Below, piece by piece: positions 37,801-46,604 of a stretch of DNA of 64,000 bases. Each line of letters opens with the position of its first letter. Position 1 is the first letter of the stretch. A program made the translations under genes and the position numbers. The notes beneath the pieces are model-generated. The model had not been told where the DNA came from. It saw only the letters and a list, made by a program, of their open reading frames with translations, and ran no database searches. Source of the stretch: Gammaproteobacteria bacterium (GTDB taxonomy: Bacteria > Pseudomonadota > Gammaproteobacteria > Arenicellales > UBA868); the NCBI GenBank assembly GCA_022450155.1, contig JAKUQR010000018.1, positions 1-64,000 on the forward strand. The letters run 5' to 3'.

Positions 37801-38462
37801 GGTTCCTTTATCAGGGACAACAATGAAAAAAGCCGCATTCCCCGTCGGATTCATGCCAGCTGGTCTGAAGAGTTTCGCGAGACCATAAATGTGGCATCGA
37901 CTCTGGGACTGGGTACGAGTCGTCAGACGATGCTCCAGGGCGGGACCGTACGTAACAGCTTTGCCGGCGTATCCGGGCAGATGGCGGTGATGGCCTGGGA
38001 CATGGTCAAGGCCGGATTCAATGGCGAGCACGATGGCCTGGCGACGATCTGGGGTTCGGTGCTTTCGGAGAGTCGGGACCCAGCTGCACTGACTGAGGAA
38101 CTCGGCACGCGCTGGGAGATCCCGCGTAACTACTTCAAGCGGCATTCCTGCTGCCGTTATAACCACGGTGCACTGGATGTCCTAGCCCGCATCTGTGCGG
38201 ACTCCCGTTCCAGATCGGTGAGATTGATAAGATCCGCGTCGAGACCTATTCCCTGGCGGCGCAGTTGAACGATCAGTTACCACGCAACACACTGGCCGCA
38301 AAGTTCTCGTTGCCGTTTGCCGTTGCATCGACACTGGTCAACGGGCATTCCGGGCTCGCAAGTTTCACCCGGGAGGCGATTGGCCGGGAGGAGATTATGG
38401 CCCTGGCTTCCTTAGATGACGTTGATGCGTTGACCGGTCCTGTCGCTGCACCCGGGTCATGA
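37801..38462 (+). pseudogene. MmgE/PrpD family gene remnant
   Basis: A truncated and frameshifted piece of an MmgE/PrpD (2-methylcitrate dehydratase/cis-aconitate decarboxylase-like) gene. The first frame (about 37801-38190) translates to a family-typical run with ASTLGLGTSRQTMLQGGTVRNSF, AGFNGEHDGLATIWG and YFKRHSCCRYNHGALD. The homology then continues in another frame (LPFQIGEIDKIRVETY ... KFSLPFAVASTLVNG) after a shift near 38190. Roughly the first 190 residues of a normal protein are missing and the C-terminus is short. The remnant's stop overlaps the start of the FAD oxidoreductase (ATGA), so the two were once consecutive operon genes. Confidence 0.8.
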
Positions 38463-39898
38463 ACGAAAAGAGTTCGGTCCGGGCGGAAGTCCAGTTCGGC
38501 ACTGCTGTAAAATTCCCAGTCTCGGTACCGGTCATCGTCATCGGTGCGGGCGCCTGCGGCCTGATAGCCGCACTCGCCGCCCATGATGCAGGTGTCGAGG
38601 CGCTGGTGCTTGAGCGGGACGCCAAACCCAGTGGGTCTACGGCCCTGTCCAGCGGATTTATTCCAGCCTGTCAAACACGCTGGCAGGCAGCGGTCGGTGT
38701 CAGTGACTCGGTTGGGCTGATGGTCGATGACATACTGCGCAAGACAAAAGATCTGACTGACCCTGGGTATGTTGAAGTGTTGTGCCGCGAGTCTGGCCGG
38801 ACCCTCGAGTGGCTGAGCGACAGCCATGGGCTGGACTTCACCCTGGTGACCGGGTTTACCTATCCCGGGCAGTCGGCGCTCAGAATGCATGCGGTGCCAG
38901 CGCGCACGGGAAGGGCATTGATCGACGGGTTGTCGTCGGCTGCAGTCGATGCCGGGATCGAAATCGTGACCAACGCGACAGTCGAGTGCCTGTTTGCCTT
39001 GCCTGGCGGCAGGATTGCGGGTGTCGAGGTAGTCCGGCCAGACGGGGCCCGGGAAAACATCGGCTGTGGAGCCCTGATCCTGGCCTGCAACGGTTACGGG
39101 GGTAACCCGGAACTGGTCCGGGAACTGATACCCGAGATGGCGGATGCGCTGTATTTCGGTCATCGCGGCAATCAGGGGCATGCTGTTGCTTGGGGCAGGG
39201 CACTGGGTGCACGCTTGGACGACTTGGGTGCCTATCAGGGTCACGGGTCGGTTGCCACCCCGCACGGTGCACTGATTACCTGGGCGATCATGATGGAAGG
39301 GGGCATCCAACTGAACAACCAAGGGGACCGTTTTTCAAATGAACACCAGGGCTACTCGGAGCAGGCCGTCGCTGTGCTCAATCAGTCCGGTGAGGTGGCC
39401 TGGAACGTGTTCGATGAGCGTCTGCACCGACTGGCACTTGAGTTCGAGGATTATCGTCAGGCCGATGCCGCCGGCGCTGTCAGAATCGTGCCCGATCCGG
39501 CCGCACTCGCTGAACTAATTGGGGCACCGTTGGGGCGGGTCGCAGCCACGCTGTCTGACTGCAGGGCGTATTGCGACGGTGGCGCCGAGGATCCATACGG
39601 CCGGGAATTCCGCAACCACCCGCTGCTCGAACCTCCGTACCGGCTGGTCAAGGTCACCGGTGCACTGTTCCATACGCAGGGCGGTCTGCGGGTCGATGGC
39701 GACGCTGCCGTACTGCACAACGATGGCGAGCGTTTCGATAACCTGTTCGCAGGTGGCGGTGCAGCCAGAGGCGTATCGGGTCCCGCGGTCTGGGGCTATC
39801 TGTCGGGAAATGGCCTTCTGAGTGCTGTGACACTGGGCCGGATTGCCGGGATAAGCGCCGCCCGGGCAGGCCGTGATAGGTCAGCCAGGCTCAGGTAA
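38459..39898 (+). CDS. FAD-dependent oxidoreductase, fumarate reductase/ketosteroid dehydrogenase-like
   Basis: A 479-residue flavoprotein. The Rossmann dinucleotide motif VIGAGACGLIAALAAHDAG is at about 24-42, followed by LERDAKPSGSTALSSGFIP as in flavoprotein dehydrogenases of the succinate/3-ketosteroid family. A C-terminal FHTQGGLRVDGDAAVLHNDGERFDNLFAGGGAARGVSGPAVWGYLSGNGLLSA closes the FAD domain. The conserved arginine that contacts carboxylates in fumarate reductases is not obvious, so the substrate is open. Its start overlaps the end of the broken MmgE/PrpD gene; it ends three bases from the convergent CobW gene. Confidence 0.87.
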   Translation: MNEKSSVRAEVQFGTAVKFPVSVPVIVIGAGACGLIAALAAHDAGVEALVLERDAKPSGSTALSSGFIPACQTRWQAAVGVSDSVGLMVDDILRKTKDLTDPGYVEVLCRESGRTLEWLSDSHGLDFTLVTGFTYPGQSALRMHAVPARTGRALIDGLSSAAVDAGIEIVTNATVECLFALPGGRIAGVEVVRPDGARENIGCGALILACNGYGGNPELVRELIPEMADALYFGHRGNQGHAVAWGRALGARLDDLGAYQGHGSVATPHGALITWAIMMEGGIQLNNQGDRFSNEHQGYSEQAVAVLNQSGEVAWNVFDERLHRLALEFEDYRQADAAGAVRIVPDPAALAELIGAPLGRVAATLSDCRAYCDGGAEDPYGREFRNHPLLEPPYRLVKVTGALFHTQGGLRVDGDAAVLHNDGERFDNLFAGGGAARGVSGPAVWGYLSGNGLLSAVTLGRIAGISAARAGRDRSARLR

Positions 39899-39901
39899 CA
39901 A

Positions 39902-40879
39902 TCAGTTAACGTTTTGGAAAGGTCCCGTGATTGATGGATCGGTGTCGATGAGCATCGTGCGGGTCCCAATCAGGACGACAGTCGATTCGATAATCGGCTC
40001 GCCCTTTTCTGGTTCCAGCCGCGACGACCGACCAACTTTCTGCCATAGCCAGCGTTGATTAGGAGCGTCCGAAAAGACCACAAATCCTTTGCCCCGCAGT
40101 ACGCTCGCCGGCAGAGATTCGGCCCAGGTTTCAAAAGTGTTTCGATCGATCGATTTTTCTTGCCGCAGAACGCAGCTGCGGAACTGCCCGTGCGCGTGGT
40201 CGCTGGTGTGGGTCACGTTTTCGCCGCCCGTCTTCTCCGGGGTGTTCCGCTTCGTGCCGTAATCAGCCTGGAGTTCGCTGCTGCCCAGGAGTACTGCCGG
40301 AGCCAGATTCTGTCTGTCGCTGGTCACGGTCGGGCAGCCAGGATTGATCTCAGCCAGGACTGTCGCAACCCGCTCCAGTGTTTCACTATTGGCCAGCCCG
40401 GTTTTGTTGATGACCAGGATGTCAGCTTCTTTGATCTGGGTGACCACGGCATCCTCTATCAGGCTGTCGTCCAGTTGGTCCAGAAGCTGCGACGCATCGA
40501 CCAGAACAATTGATCCATTGGGAATGAGCCCCGGGTCCAGCGTCGCGATATCCATGATCCGTCGGGGATTGGAAACACCGCTGGCTTCAACAACCAGTTG
40601 ATCGAACTGGTCGGCCCGATCCATGACAGCGCTCAATGCACTGATGAAGCCGTCGGCCATGCTGCAGCACATGCAGCCGTTAGCCAGCGCGATGGTTTCA
40701 CCGTCATGCCGGGTAATCAGGCGCTCATCGATGTTCAACTCGCCGAAGTCGTTGACCAGCACGGCGAAACGCGTCCCGCTCGCGTTTTCCAGCAGGTGGT
40801 TGAGCATCGTCGTCTTGCCGGCGCCGAGAAACCCCCCGATGACCGTGAACGGCAGCGCTGAGACAGCCGGTGGTTTCAC
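39902..40879 (-). CDS. CobW/COG0523 family GTP-binding metallochaperone
   Basis: A G3E GTPase of about 325 residues. Walker A is GGFLGAGKTTMLN, switch I region VLVNDFGELNIDERL, the metal-binding CxCC motif in ANGCMCCSM, VEASGVSNP and a guanine-specificity segment VINKTGL. A histidine-containing linker (THTSDHAHG) precedes the C-terminal domain. COG0523 proteins insert metals such as zinc, cobalt or iron into client enzymes. A GTG at 40877-40879, seven bases after the amidohydrolase stop, is chosen; an ATG at 40951 would overlap that gene by 65 bases. The tight pairing suggests the metal-dependent amidohydrolase upstream is its client. Confidence 0.85.
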   Translation of the reverse strand: MKPPAVSALPFTVIGGFLGAGKTTMLNHLLENASGTRFAVLVNDFGELNIDERLITRHDGETIALANGCMCCSMADGFISALSAVMDRADQFDQLVVEASGVSNPRRIMDIATLDPGLIPNGSIVLVDASQLLDQLDDSLIEDAVVTQIKEADILVINKTGLANSETLERVATVLAEINPGCPTVTSDRQNLAPAVLLGSSELQADYGTKRNTPEKTGGENVTHTSDHAHGQFRSCVLRQEKSIDRNTFETWAESLPASVLRGKGFVVFSDAPNQRWLWQKVGRSSRLEPEKGEPIIESTVVLIGTRTMLIDTDPSITGPFQNVN

Positions 40880-40886
40880 CGTCCAG

Positions 40887-42536
40887 TCAAGCCCCGCTTC
40901 CGGATGCGGGTCGGGCAATGCCGTCGACGACGGTGCCCCAGACCTGTACATCTTTCAGATTTTCTGGAGGCAGTTCAGTGGGATCCTGTTCAAGTACCGC
41001 GAAGTCGGCAAATTTTCCGGATTCGATACTGCCGATCAGATGATCAAGGTGCAGCGTGTAAGCGGCGCCCAGGGTGATGGCCCTCAACGCATCATCCACC
41101 TCAATACACTCGTTGGGTCCGAGAATCCGGCCGCTGGCCGTCTGTCGATTCACTGCGCACCAGGCAGTAAACAGGGGGTCGAGCGGTGTGACGGGTGCAT
41201 CAGAATGGATAGTAAAGGGCACGCCAATCCGTTTCGCAGTGCCACAGGCGTCCATGCGCGTGGCCCGATCTGGTCCCATCGTCAGACCATAGTGTTGATC
41301 TCCCCAGTAGTAGATGTGATTGGTAAAGAGGTTTGAGCAGATCCCGAGTTGCGCCATACGCCTGAACTGTGCCTCGTCTGCCATCTGGCAGTGTGTGAGC
41401 GTATGGCGGTGATCAGGCCGGGGTGATTTGTGCAGCGCTTTTTCGATCGCATCGATCATCAGTTCGGATGCTTCATCACCATTGGTGTGCATGTGCATTT
41501 GAAGTCCAGCTGCATGGTAGGCCTCGACCATGTCAGTCAGTGTCTGCGGTGGCAGGTTCCAGATTCCGTTGGGCTTGCCATTGATATAGCCCGGCCATTT
41601 CAATCTGCCGGTAAAGCCCTGTATAGACCCGTCAGTCATGATCTTACACAGGCCGAGATAAAGCTTGCTGTTGTTGTGCCGCTTCAGCTGAGCAACATGT
41701 GCGGGACCATCCTCTATAGACATCGTCAGTGCACCGGCTGCTGGCACCAGACGCAAAGGGTAATCGGTGTTCCGTGTTACCTCTACGTATGATTCGATGT
41801 TTTGGTCCTGAACCCGGGCATGTAGATCTGTCGCCGTGGTGACACCCACATTGGTAGCTGTTCGGGCGAAAGACCAAAGATCTTTGCTGTTGATCCCATC
41901 GAACCGACGCACATCCGTCACTTTATAGGCCATGAACTGTGCGGCCATTTCGCCGAGCTCACCAGTAGGGTTTCCGGTGCTGTCCTTCATGACGCCTTCA
42001 ACATCAGTGCTCGCATCTATACCGGCAAGTTCGAGTACCATTCGATTGACATTGAGCAGATGTCCGTTGGAATGTTGAACCAGGATGCGCCGGTCGCGCG
42101 AGACCTGATCGAGATGCTCTAACGTCATGCGGACGCCGTCGTCAAAATAAATTGGGTCGAAGCCCCAGGCGACCAGGGTCTGTTCGGGATCATCCAGAGT
42201 GCGTTCTATTTCTTTGAGCCGCCCAATCACGCCGTCCAGGTCTTGGATGCCTGGCCAGACCCGCCCATCGGGGTCGGTTCGGTCATAGAAGCCGACATAA
42301 GTGTTTTCCCATACCGATCCATTCATGGCGTGGCAATGGGCTTCGACGAAGCCTGGTAGCAGCACCTTGTCTGCAAAAGACTCGTCGAGCGAATAGTCAC
42401 CCCACTGGCTCAACTCATCCAGAGATCCAACGCCGAGTATCCGACAATCCCGAACCGCAACATGTGTTGCAATGGGTTGGTAGGAATTCATGGTGAGGAT
42501 CTTTCGTGCACAAAAGATTGTCGTGGTGTCGGTCAT
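40887..42536 (-). CDS. amidohydrolase, YtcJ/N-substituted formamide deformylase-like
   Basis: A 549-residue metal-dependent hydrolase of the amidohydrolase-3 family. It begins with an ARKILTMNSYQPIATHVAVRDCRILGVGS beta-sandwich, then the metal motif LLPGFVEAHCHAM (HxH at about 66-68), QHSNGHLLNVN, MHMHTNGDEASELMID and THCQMADEAQFRRMAQLGI, with HSDAPVTPLDP carrying the catalytic aspartate. It hydrolyses amides or formamides of unknown identity. No signal peptide is seen, so it is cytoplasmic. It is the first gene of a leftward pair with the CobW GTPase. Confidence 0.9.
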   Translation of the reverse strand: MTDTTTIFCARKILTMNSYQPIATHVAVRDCRILGVGSLDELSQWGDYSLDESFADKVLLPGFVEAHCHAMNGSVWENTYVGFYDRTDPDGRVWPGIQDLDGVIGRLKEIERTLDDPEQTLVAWGFDPIYFDDGVRMTLEHLDQVSRDRRILVQHSNGHLLNVNRMVLELAGIDASTDVEGVMKDSTGNPTGELGEMAAQFMAYKVTDVRRFDGINSKDLWSFARTATNVGVTTATDLHARVQDQNIESYVEVTRNTDYPLRLVPAAGALTMSIEDGPAHVAQLKRHNNSKLYLGLCKIMTDGSIQGFTGRLKWPGYINGKPNGIWNLPPQTLTDMVEAYHAAGLQMHMHTNGDEASELMIDAIEKALHKSPRPDHRHTLTHCQMADEAQFRRMAQLGICSNLFTNHIYYWGDQHYGLTMGPDRATRMDACGTAKRIGVPFTIHSDAPVTPLDPLFTAWCAVNRQTASGRILGPNECIEVDDALRAITLGAAYTLHLDHLIGSIESGKFADFAVLEQDPTELPPENLKDVQVWGTVVDGIARPASGSGA

Positions 42537-42620
42537 CTGCTGAGTGTCCCGGTATCGGTGTCAAATTAGCCACTGGAATAGTTGAAACGGCTGATTTGTA
42601 AATCCAGATTTGGTTGTAGA

Positions 42621-43703
42621 TCAGTGATCTGATTGTAGTGCATCGCTATTGATCAGAATGCCAGCATGAGCAATTTGTTCGACAGTTTTTGCAATATCTA
42701 CCGTACGTGGTCCCTGGCGATCCAACATAATTTCTACCCGATCTCCGTCGAACAGATTCACCTCCCGTTCGCCATCATAAGCCAACGTGCCCGCAGCTGT
42801 GGTCAGCACACACCGCTGATTGATTGAGATAGGGCGATAACCTGTGATCGCCACCGGCGCAAAGAGTCCCGGGGCGATGGGCGCCGCCAATTGCTGATAT
42901 TTTTCCGCAGTAGGATCGATATCGATTGCGAGTCCGTGATCGTCGTCTCGGCGTGTGGGTGACAGAAGACTGCCGATGGAAGACAGGCCGACCTTGCCGG
43001 GTTCAGCAAAGGTTAGAAACAATTGACGAAGGCGTTCGCTTCGCCATAGCGCCCGGGTGCCTGTTTGTGTTTCTGAGGTGATACAGACATCCACGAGAGC
43101 GGGTATGGTTTCCTGACCATTGACCCAAACACACAGACGTTTATTTAACTGGCAGACCGTTTCGGGTTTAATCAACCGCCGACCTACAGCGCCTGCCGCA
43201 AGACCTGCAATCGTGGCTTCCGGAGCATCCGGGAACGCATTATTTGTACCGGTCGAGATGCAGACGAGTGGCACTTGCCCACATTCATGGGCAACCAACC
43301 GGTGGGTGCCGTCACCACCAAGGACGACAATAGCACTGACTTTTTCCTTTACCATCAGCTGGACAGCGGTGAGGGTGTCCTGAGCCAGACCCGTGATCGG
43401 CATGTCAAGGAATCTGATCTCGGGGAGTTTGTAGATGGTAGGTAACGTGTCGCGTTCAACCGCGCGCAACAGTTTGCTGGCGATGTTGTCACGATCAGGC
43501 ATCATCAAAATCTGTCCGACATCGAGTGTCGCCAGTCCACGGACAATTCGATGACAGACAGCAACGCGTTCGGAAGTCGGGATGGAGGATGCGCCAGTTA
43601 CCAGTCGGCGTACATCACGTGCAGCACGCGGATTAACCAGTATACCGATCCGGCAATTTTTGCCGGATACTGAAAGATTCGAGTTTTGTGCTTGAAGAGC
43701 CAT
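42621..43703 (-). CDS. ATP-NAD kinase family protein, AcoX-like
   Basis: A 360-residue protein of the NAD-kinase fold. The nucleotide motif VVLGGDGTHRLVAHE (about 132-146) and STGTNNAFPDAPEATIAGLAAGAV are diagnostic for the group that includes AcoX of acetoin catabolic operons, whose function is still unclear. It is longer than NAD kinases and has its own C-terminal beta-rich domain with AGTLAYDGEREVNL. It sits in a leftward group with a thioesterase and a class II aldolase. No acetoin dehydrogenase genes are present, so the AcoX label does not imply acetoin breakdown. Confidence 0.82.
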   Translation of the reverse strand: MALQAQNSNLSVSGKNCRIGILVNPRAARDVRRLVTGASSIPTSERVAVCHRIVRGLATLDVGQILMMPDRDNIASKLLRAVERDTLPTIYKLPEIRFLDMPITGLAQDTLTAVQLMVKEKVSAIVVLGGDGTHRLVAHECGQVPLVCISTGTNNAFPDAPEATIAGLAAGAVGRRLIKPETVCQLNKRLCVWVNGQETIPALVDVCITSETQTGTRALWRSERLRQLFLTFAEPGKVGLSSIGSLLSPTRRDDDHGLAIDIDPTAEKYQQLAAPIAPGLFAPVAITGYRPISINQRCVLTTAAGTLAYDGEREVNLFDGDRVEIMLDRQGPRTVDIAKTVEQIAHAGILINSDALQSDH

Positions 43704-43758
43704 TAGGAGACTCTGGTCCAGCCGGTAGGTAAGTCAGGGCAACGAGCTGTTGTCCATT

Positions 43759-44223
43759 CTACCGGGTTGTTTCGTCGATCAGCCCCTCTCCCAACTGTTT
43801 GACCTGCCCGATCTCTTTCAATACGGTGCGCATGAACTCAGGTATGGGACGGGATTCCAGATTACCATCCTCCTTGATCCGCGCATATACCCGTACGGCT
43901 TTGCCCTCACAGATCAAGTCGCCGGACTCCACGTTTGTCGCGATACAGTTCCAGTGAAGCGTGCGTTCGCCGAGTTTTTCAAGGCTGACTTTGGTCATCA
44001 CCCGGTCACCGTAGGCAGCCGGTCCGATGAAACGAAAATGTATCTCACCCATCACGAAGGTGGTTCTGTCATCACGAATCATCCGGTCGATAGGGTGTCC
44101 AATGGTCCGAAACAGTTCATGCTCGGTGTCATTGAACCAGGCCACGATTCTAGGGTAGTACACCAGTCCAAAAGGGTCTGACTCCCCCCAGGGTACCGAG
44201 ATTTCACGCCAGTACATGGCCAT
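43759..44223 (-). CDS. acyl-CoA thioesterase, 4-hydroxybenzoyl-CoA thioesterase-like hot-dog fold
   Basis: A 154-residue hot-dog protein. The N-terminal VPWGESDPFGLVYYPRIVAWFNDTEHELF corresponds to the W-G-D-x-D-x-x-G-x-V-x-Y-P motif of 4-hydroxybenzoyl-CoA/YbgC thioesterases, with the aspartate of ESDPFG as catalytic residue. A later FRFIGPAAYGDRVMTKVSLEKLGERTLHWN strand completes the fold. It hydrolyses an acyl- or aroyl-CoA. It lies between the AcoX-like and class II aldolase genes on the same strand. Confidence 0.87.
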   Translation of the reverse strand: MAMYWREISVPWGESDPFGLVYYPRIVAWFNDTEHELFRTIGHPIDRMIRDDRTTFVMGEIHFRFIGPAAYGDRVMTKVSLEKLGERTLHWNCIATNVESGDLICEGKAVRVYARIKEDGNLESRPIPEFMRTVLKEIGQVKQLGEGLIDETTR

Positions 44224-44262
44224 CTGAGGTTACCGGTATCGGCTCAGTAAATCGTAGCCGGG

Positions 44263-45030
44263 TCAGGTCGCATAGCTGGGGTCGCGCTTGTCGATTTCAC
44301 GACGCAACCAGTCCAGCACCATCTGTTCGGGGTGGTAATCTCTTTGGCTGTCGAGATCGGTGGTCCTATGGAATGCTTTTTCTGGCAGAGACAAGACCGC
44401 TTTGTTCATTGAGTGAGCTGCAAGTTGAATCTGGCACGCTCTTTCCAGTGTCCACAGCGTGCTGAAGGCTCTGGCAACATCAGGTCCGCAGGACAGCAGG
44501 CCATGGCTGCGAAGGATCATGGCATCGGATTGACCGAGGCTGCTAACCAGATCTTCCTGCTCCGAAAGGTCGACAGTGACGCCCTGGAAGTCATGGTAAG
44601 CGACATGTGGAAGAAATGCGCCATAAAAGTTGTCGTGAGATAGCCCATCCTCAAGGCACGCGACCGCCATGCCGGCCGTTGTGTGGGTGTGCATGATGCA
44701 GTGTGCGTCGTTACGGTGCCGATGGATGGCGCTGTGAATCACATAACCTGCAAGGTTCACAGGATAATCGCTGTCGCCTATCGGATTCCCGTCAAGATCT
44801 ATCTTGACCAGATTCGACGCGGTAACCTCGCTGTAGTGTAGGCCGAACGGGTTGATCAGGAAGTGTTTCTCGGGTCCGGGTACTCTGAGCGTAATGTGGT
44901 TGTAGATCAGCTCGGTCCAACCGAGATAGTCAAAGATCCGGTAACAGGCTGCGAGTTCCACGCGCGTGTCCCACTCTGTCTGACCGAACTGGGTAATTCC
45001 CCGAACAGTACTTGCCCCTGTTGATGCCAT
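44263..45030 (-). CDS. class II aldolase/adducin family protein
   Basis: A 255-residue zinc-dependent aldolase-fold protein. The zinc histidines appear in CIMHTHTTAGMAV and in LRSHGLLSCG; YNHITLRVPGPEKHFLINPFGLHYSEVTASNLVKIDLDG is the typical N-terminal half. Members cleave phosphorylated sugars or, as here in non-sugar contexts, act as decarboxylases or aldolases. ATG at 45030 after GGGAGA is preferred to the longer frame. It is divergent from the GlcD-like oxidase across a 116-base promoter region. Confidence 0.87.
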   Translation of the reverse strand: MASTGASTVRGITQFGQTEWDTRVELAACYRIFDYLGWTELIYNHITLRVPGPEKHFLINPFGLHYSEVTASNLVKIDLDGNPIGDSDYPVNLAGYVIHSAIHRHRNDAHCIMHTHTTAGMAVACLEDGLSHDNFYGAFLPHVAYHDFQGVTVDLSEQEDLVSSLGQSDAMILRSHGLLSCGPDVARAFSTLWTLERACQIQLAAHSMNKAVLSLPEKAFHRTTDLDSQRDYHPEQMVLDWLRREIDKRDPSYAT

Positions 45031-45146
45031 AGCACTTCTCCCTAGATGCTGGGTCCCGGTTGATGGTATCAGAAAACGAGAACACTGCATGCCAAAGGAG
45101 GGCTATACTGCTTCGGTGCTGTGGATTTAACGGAGGACTCAGCAAA

Positions 45147-46541
45147 ATGGCACATGAGGCGTATGAGTATGGACCGTCCAGACCCGCTATCGACGAGTTG
45201 ATCGCTCAATTCGGTGATCGCGTGTCCTTGTCTGATGCGGTACGGGAGAAATTCGGTAAAGATGAGTCGTTTCATCCCTCTTTACCACCCGATGCGGTTG
45301 TGACACCACAGAGTGCTGAAGAAGTGAGCAATATCGTGAGTGTCTGTACGCGTCATCACGTACCCGTGATTCCCTATGGCACTGGGACCGCACTTGAAGG
45401 ACATGTAGGTGCGTTGCACGGTGGTGTGTGTATCAACATGCTCGAGATGAATCAGGTGGTCGAGGTGCACGCAGAGGACCTGGATGTCGTCGTGCAACCG
45501 GGTGTTACCCGCAAACAACTCAATGAATATCTGAAAGACAGGGGTCTGTTCTTCCCCGTAGATCCCGGTGCAGATGCGTCCATCGGCGGTATGGCCGCTT
45601 GCCGGGCGTCGGGCACTAACGCAGTTCGCTACGGCACAATGCGGGAGAACGTCCTCGCATTGACTGTGGTGTTGGCAGACGGACGAATCATCCGTACCTC
45701 ACGGCGCCCCAGAAAATCTGCCGCAGGCTACGACCTCACACGACTGTTTGTGGGTTCGGAAGGCACTCTCGGCGTAATTACCGAAATCACGCTTCGCTTA
45801 TATGGCATACCTGAATCGATTACATCTGCTGTCTGCACTTTTCCGGATGTTGAATCCGCAGTTAATACCGTAATCACAACCATCCAGTTGGGTATCCCTG
45901 TTGCTCGAATCGAGTTGATTGATGAAGCTCAGATCGAGGCCATAAACAATTATTCCAAGACCGACTTTGAAGTGATGCCGACCCTATTCCTGGAATTTCA
46001 TGGCACTGAAGCCTACGCTGTTGAACAGGCCCAAAGTCTGTCAGAGATCGCTGCTGAATTCGGCGGTGGAAATTTCAAGTGGACGGCCAACACCGAGGAG
46101 CGAAACCAACTGTGGCAGGCCCGGCACGATGTCGCTTATGCGTGTAAGGCTATGAGACCGAAAGGCGAAATCTGGGCAACAGACGTCTGTGTGCCTATTT
46201 CGCGACTAGCAGATTGCATTACCGAGACTCAGGCAGATATCAAGGAGGTGGGACTGCTGGCACCAATCTCCGGTCATGTTGGCGACGGTAATTTTCATTT
46301 GTGCATTTTAATCGACCCGGATGAACCGGACGAGCGTGATCGTGCTGAGGCGCTGCATGAACGCATGGTGATGCGGGCGCTGTCGATGGGAGGCACCTGT
46401 ACCGGTGAGCACGGTATTGGTTATGGGAAAATTGACTTTCTGGTCGCAGAACACGGTGAAGCAGTGAGCGTGATGCGCACCCTCAAGCAAGCGCTTGATC
46501 CAGACAACATCATGAATCCCGGCAAGATATTTCGGATCTGA
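45147..46541 (+). CDS. FAD-linked D-2-hydroxyacid dehydrogenase (GlcD/D-lactate dehydrogenase type)
   Basis: A 464-residue flavoprotein of the VAO/PCMH family. The FAD-binding segment runs from VVTPQSAEEVSNIVSVCTRHHVPVIPYGTGTALEGH through VVVQPGVTRKQLNEYLKDRGLFFPVDPGADASIGGMAA to FVGSEGTLGVITEITLRL. The C-terminal domain shows APISGHVGDGNFHLCILIDP, with the substrate histidines, and GTCTGEHGIGYGK. It oxidises a D-2-hydroxyacid such as glycolate or D-lactate, passing electrons to the respiratory chain. CGGAGGA at about 45131 supports the ATG at 45147 rather than the longer frame. Confidence 0.91.
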   Translation: MAHEAYEYGPSRPAIDELIAQFGDRVSLSDAVREKFGKDESFHPSLPPDAVVTPQSAEEVSNIVSVCTRHHVPVIPYGTGTALEGHVGALHGGVCINMLEMNQVVEVHAEDLDVVVQPGVTRKQLNEYLKDRGLFFPVDPGADASIGGMAACRASGTNAVRYGTMRENVLALTVVLADGRIIRTSRRPRKSAAGYDLTRLFVGSEGTLGVITEITLRLYGIPESITSAVCTFPDVESAVNTVITTIQLGIPVARIELIDEAQIEAINNYSKTDFEVMPTLFLEFHGTEAYAVEQAQSLSEIAAEFGGGNFKWTANTEERNQLWQARHDVAYACKAMRPKGEIWATDVCVPISRLADCITETQADIKEVGLLAPISGHVGDGNFHLCILIDPDEPDERDRAEALHERMVMRALSMGGTCTGEHGIGYGKIDFLVAEHGEAVSVMRTLKQALDPDNIMNPGKIFRI

Positions 46542-46604
46542 CTGACGGGTTCGTACGGGTAAACAATCGACGTAACTCGTTTCGGGTGACAGGACACCTG
46601 CCTC

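Noticed and set aside
38273-39322. Minus-strand frame of 349 codons
   Set aside because: Antisense of the FAD oxidoreductase; the translated sequence shows no family motif.
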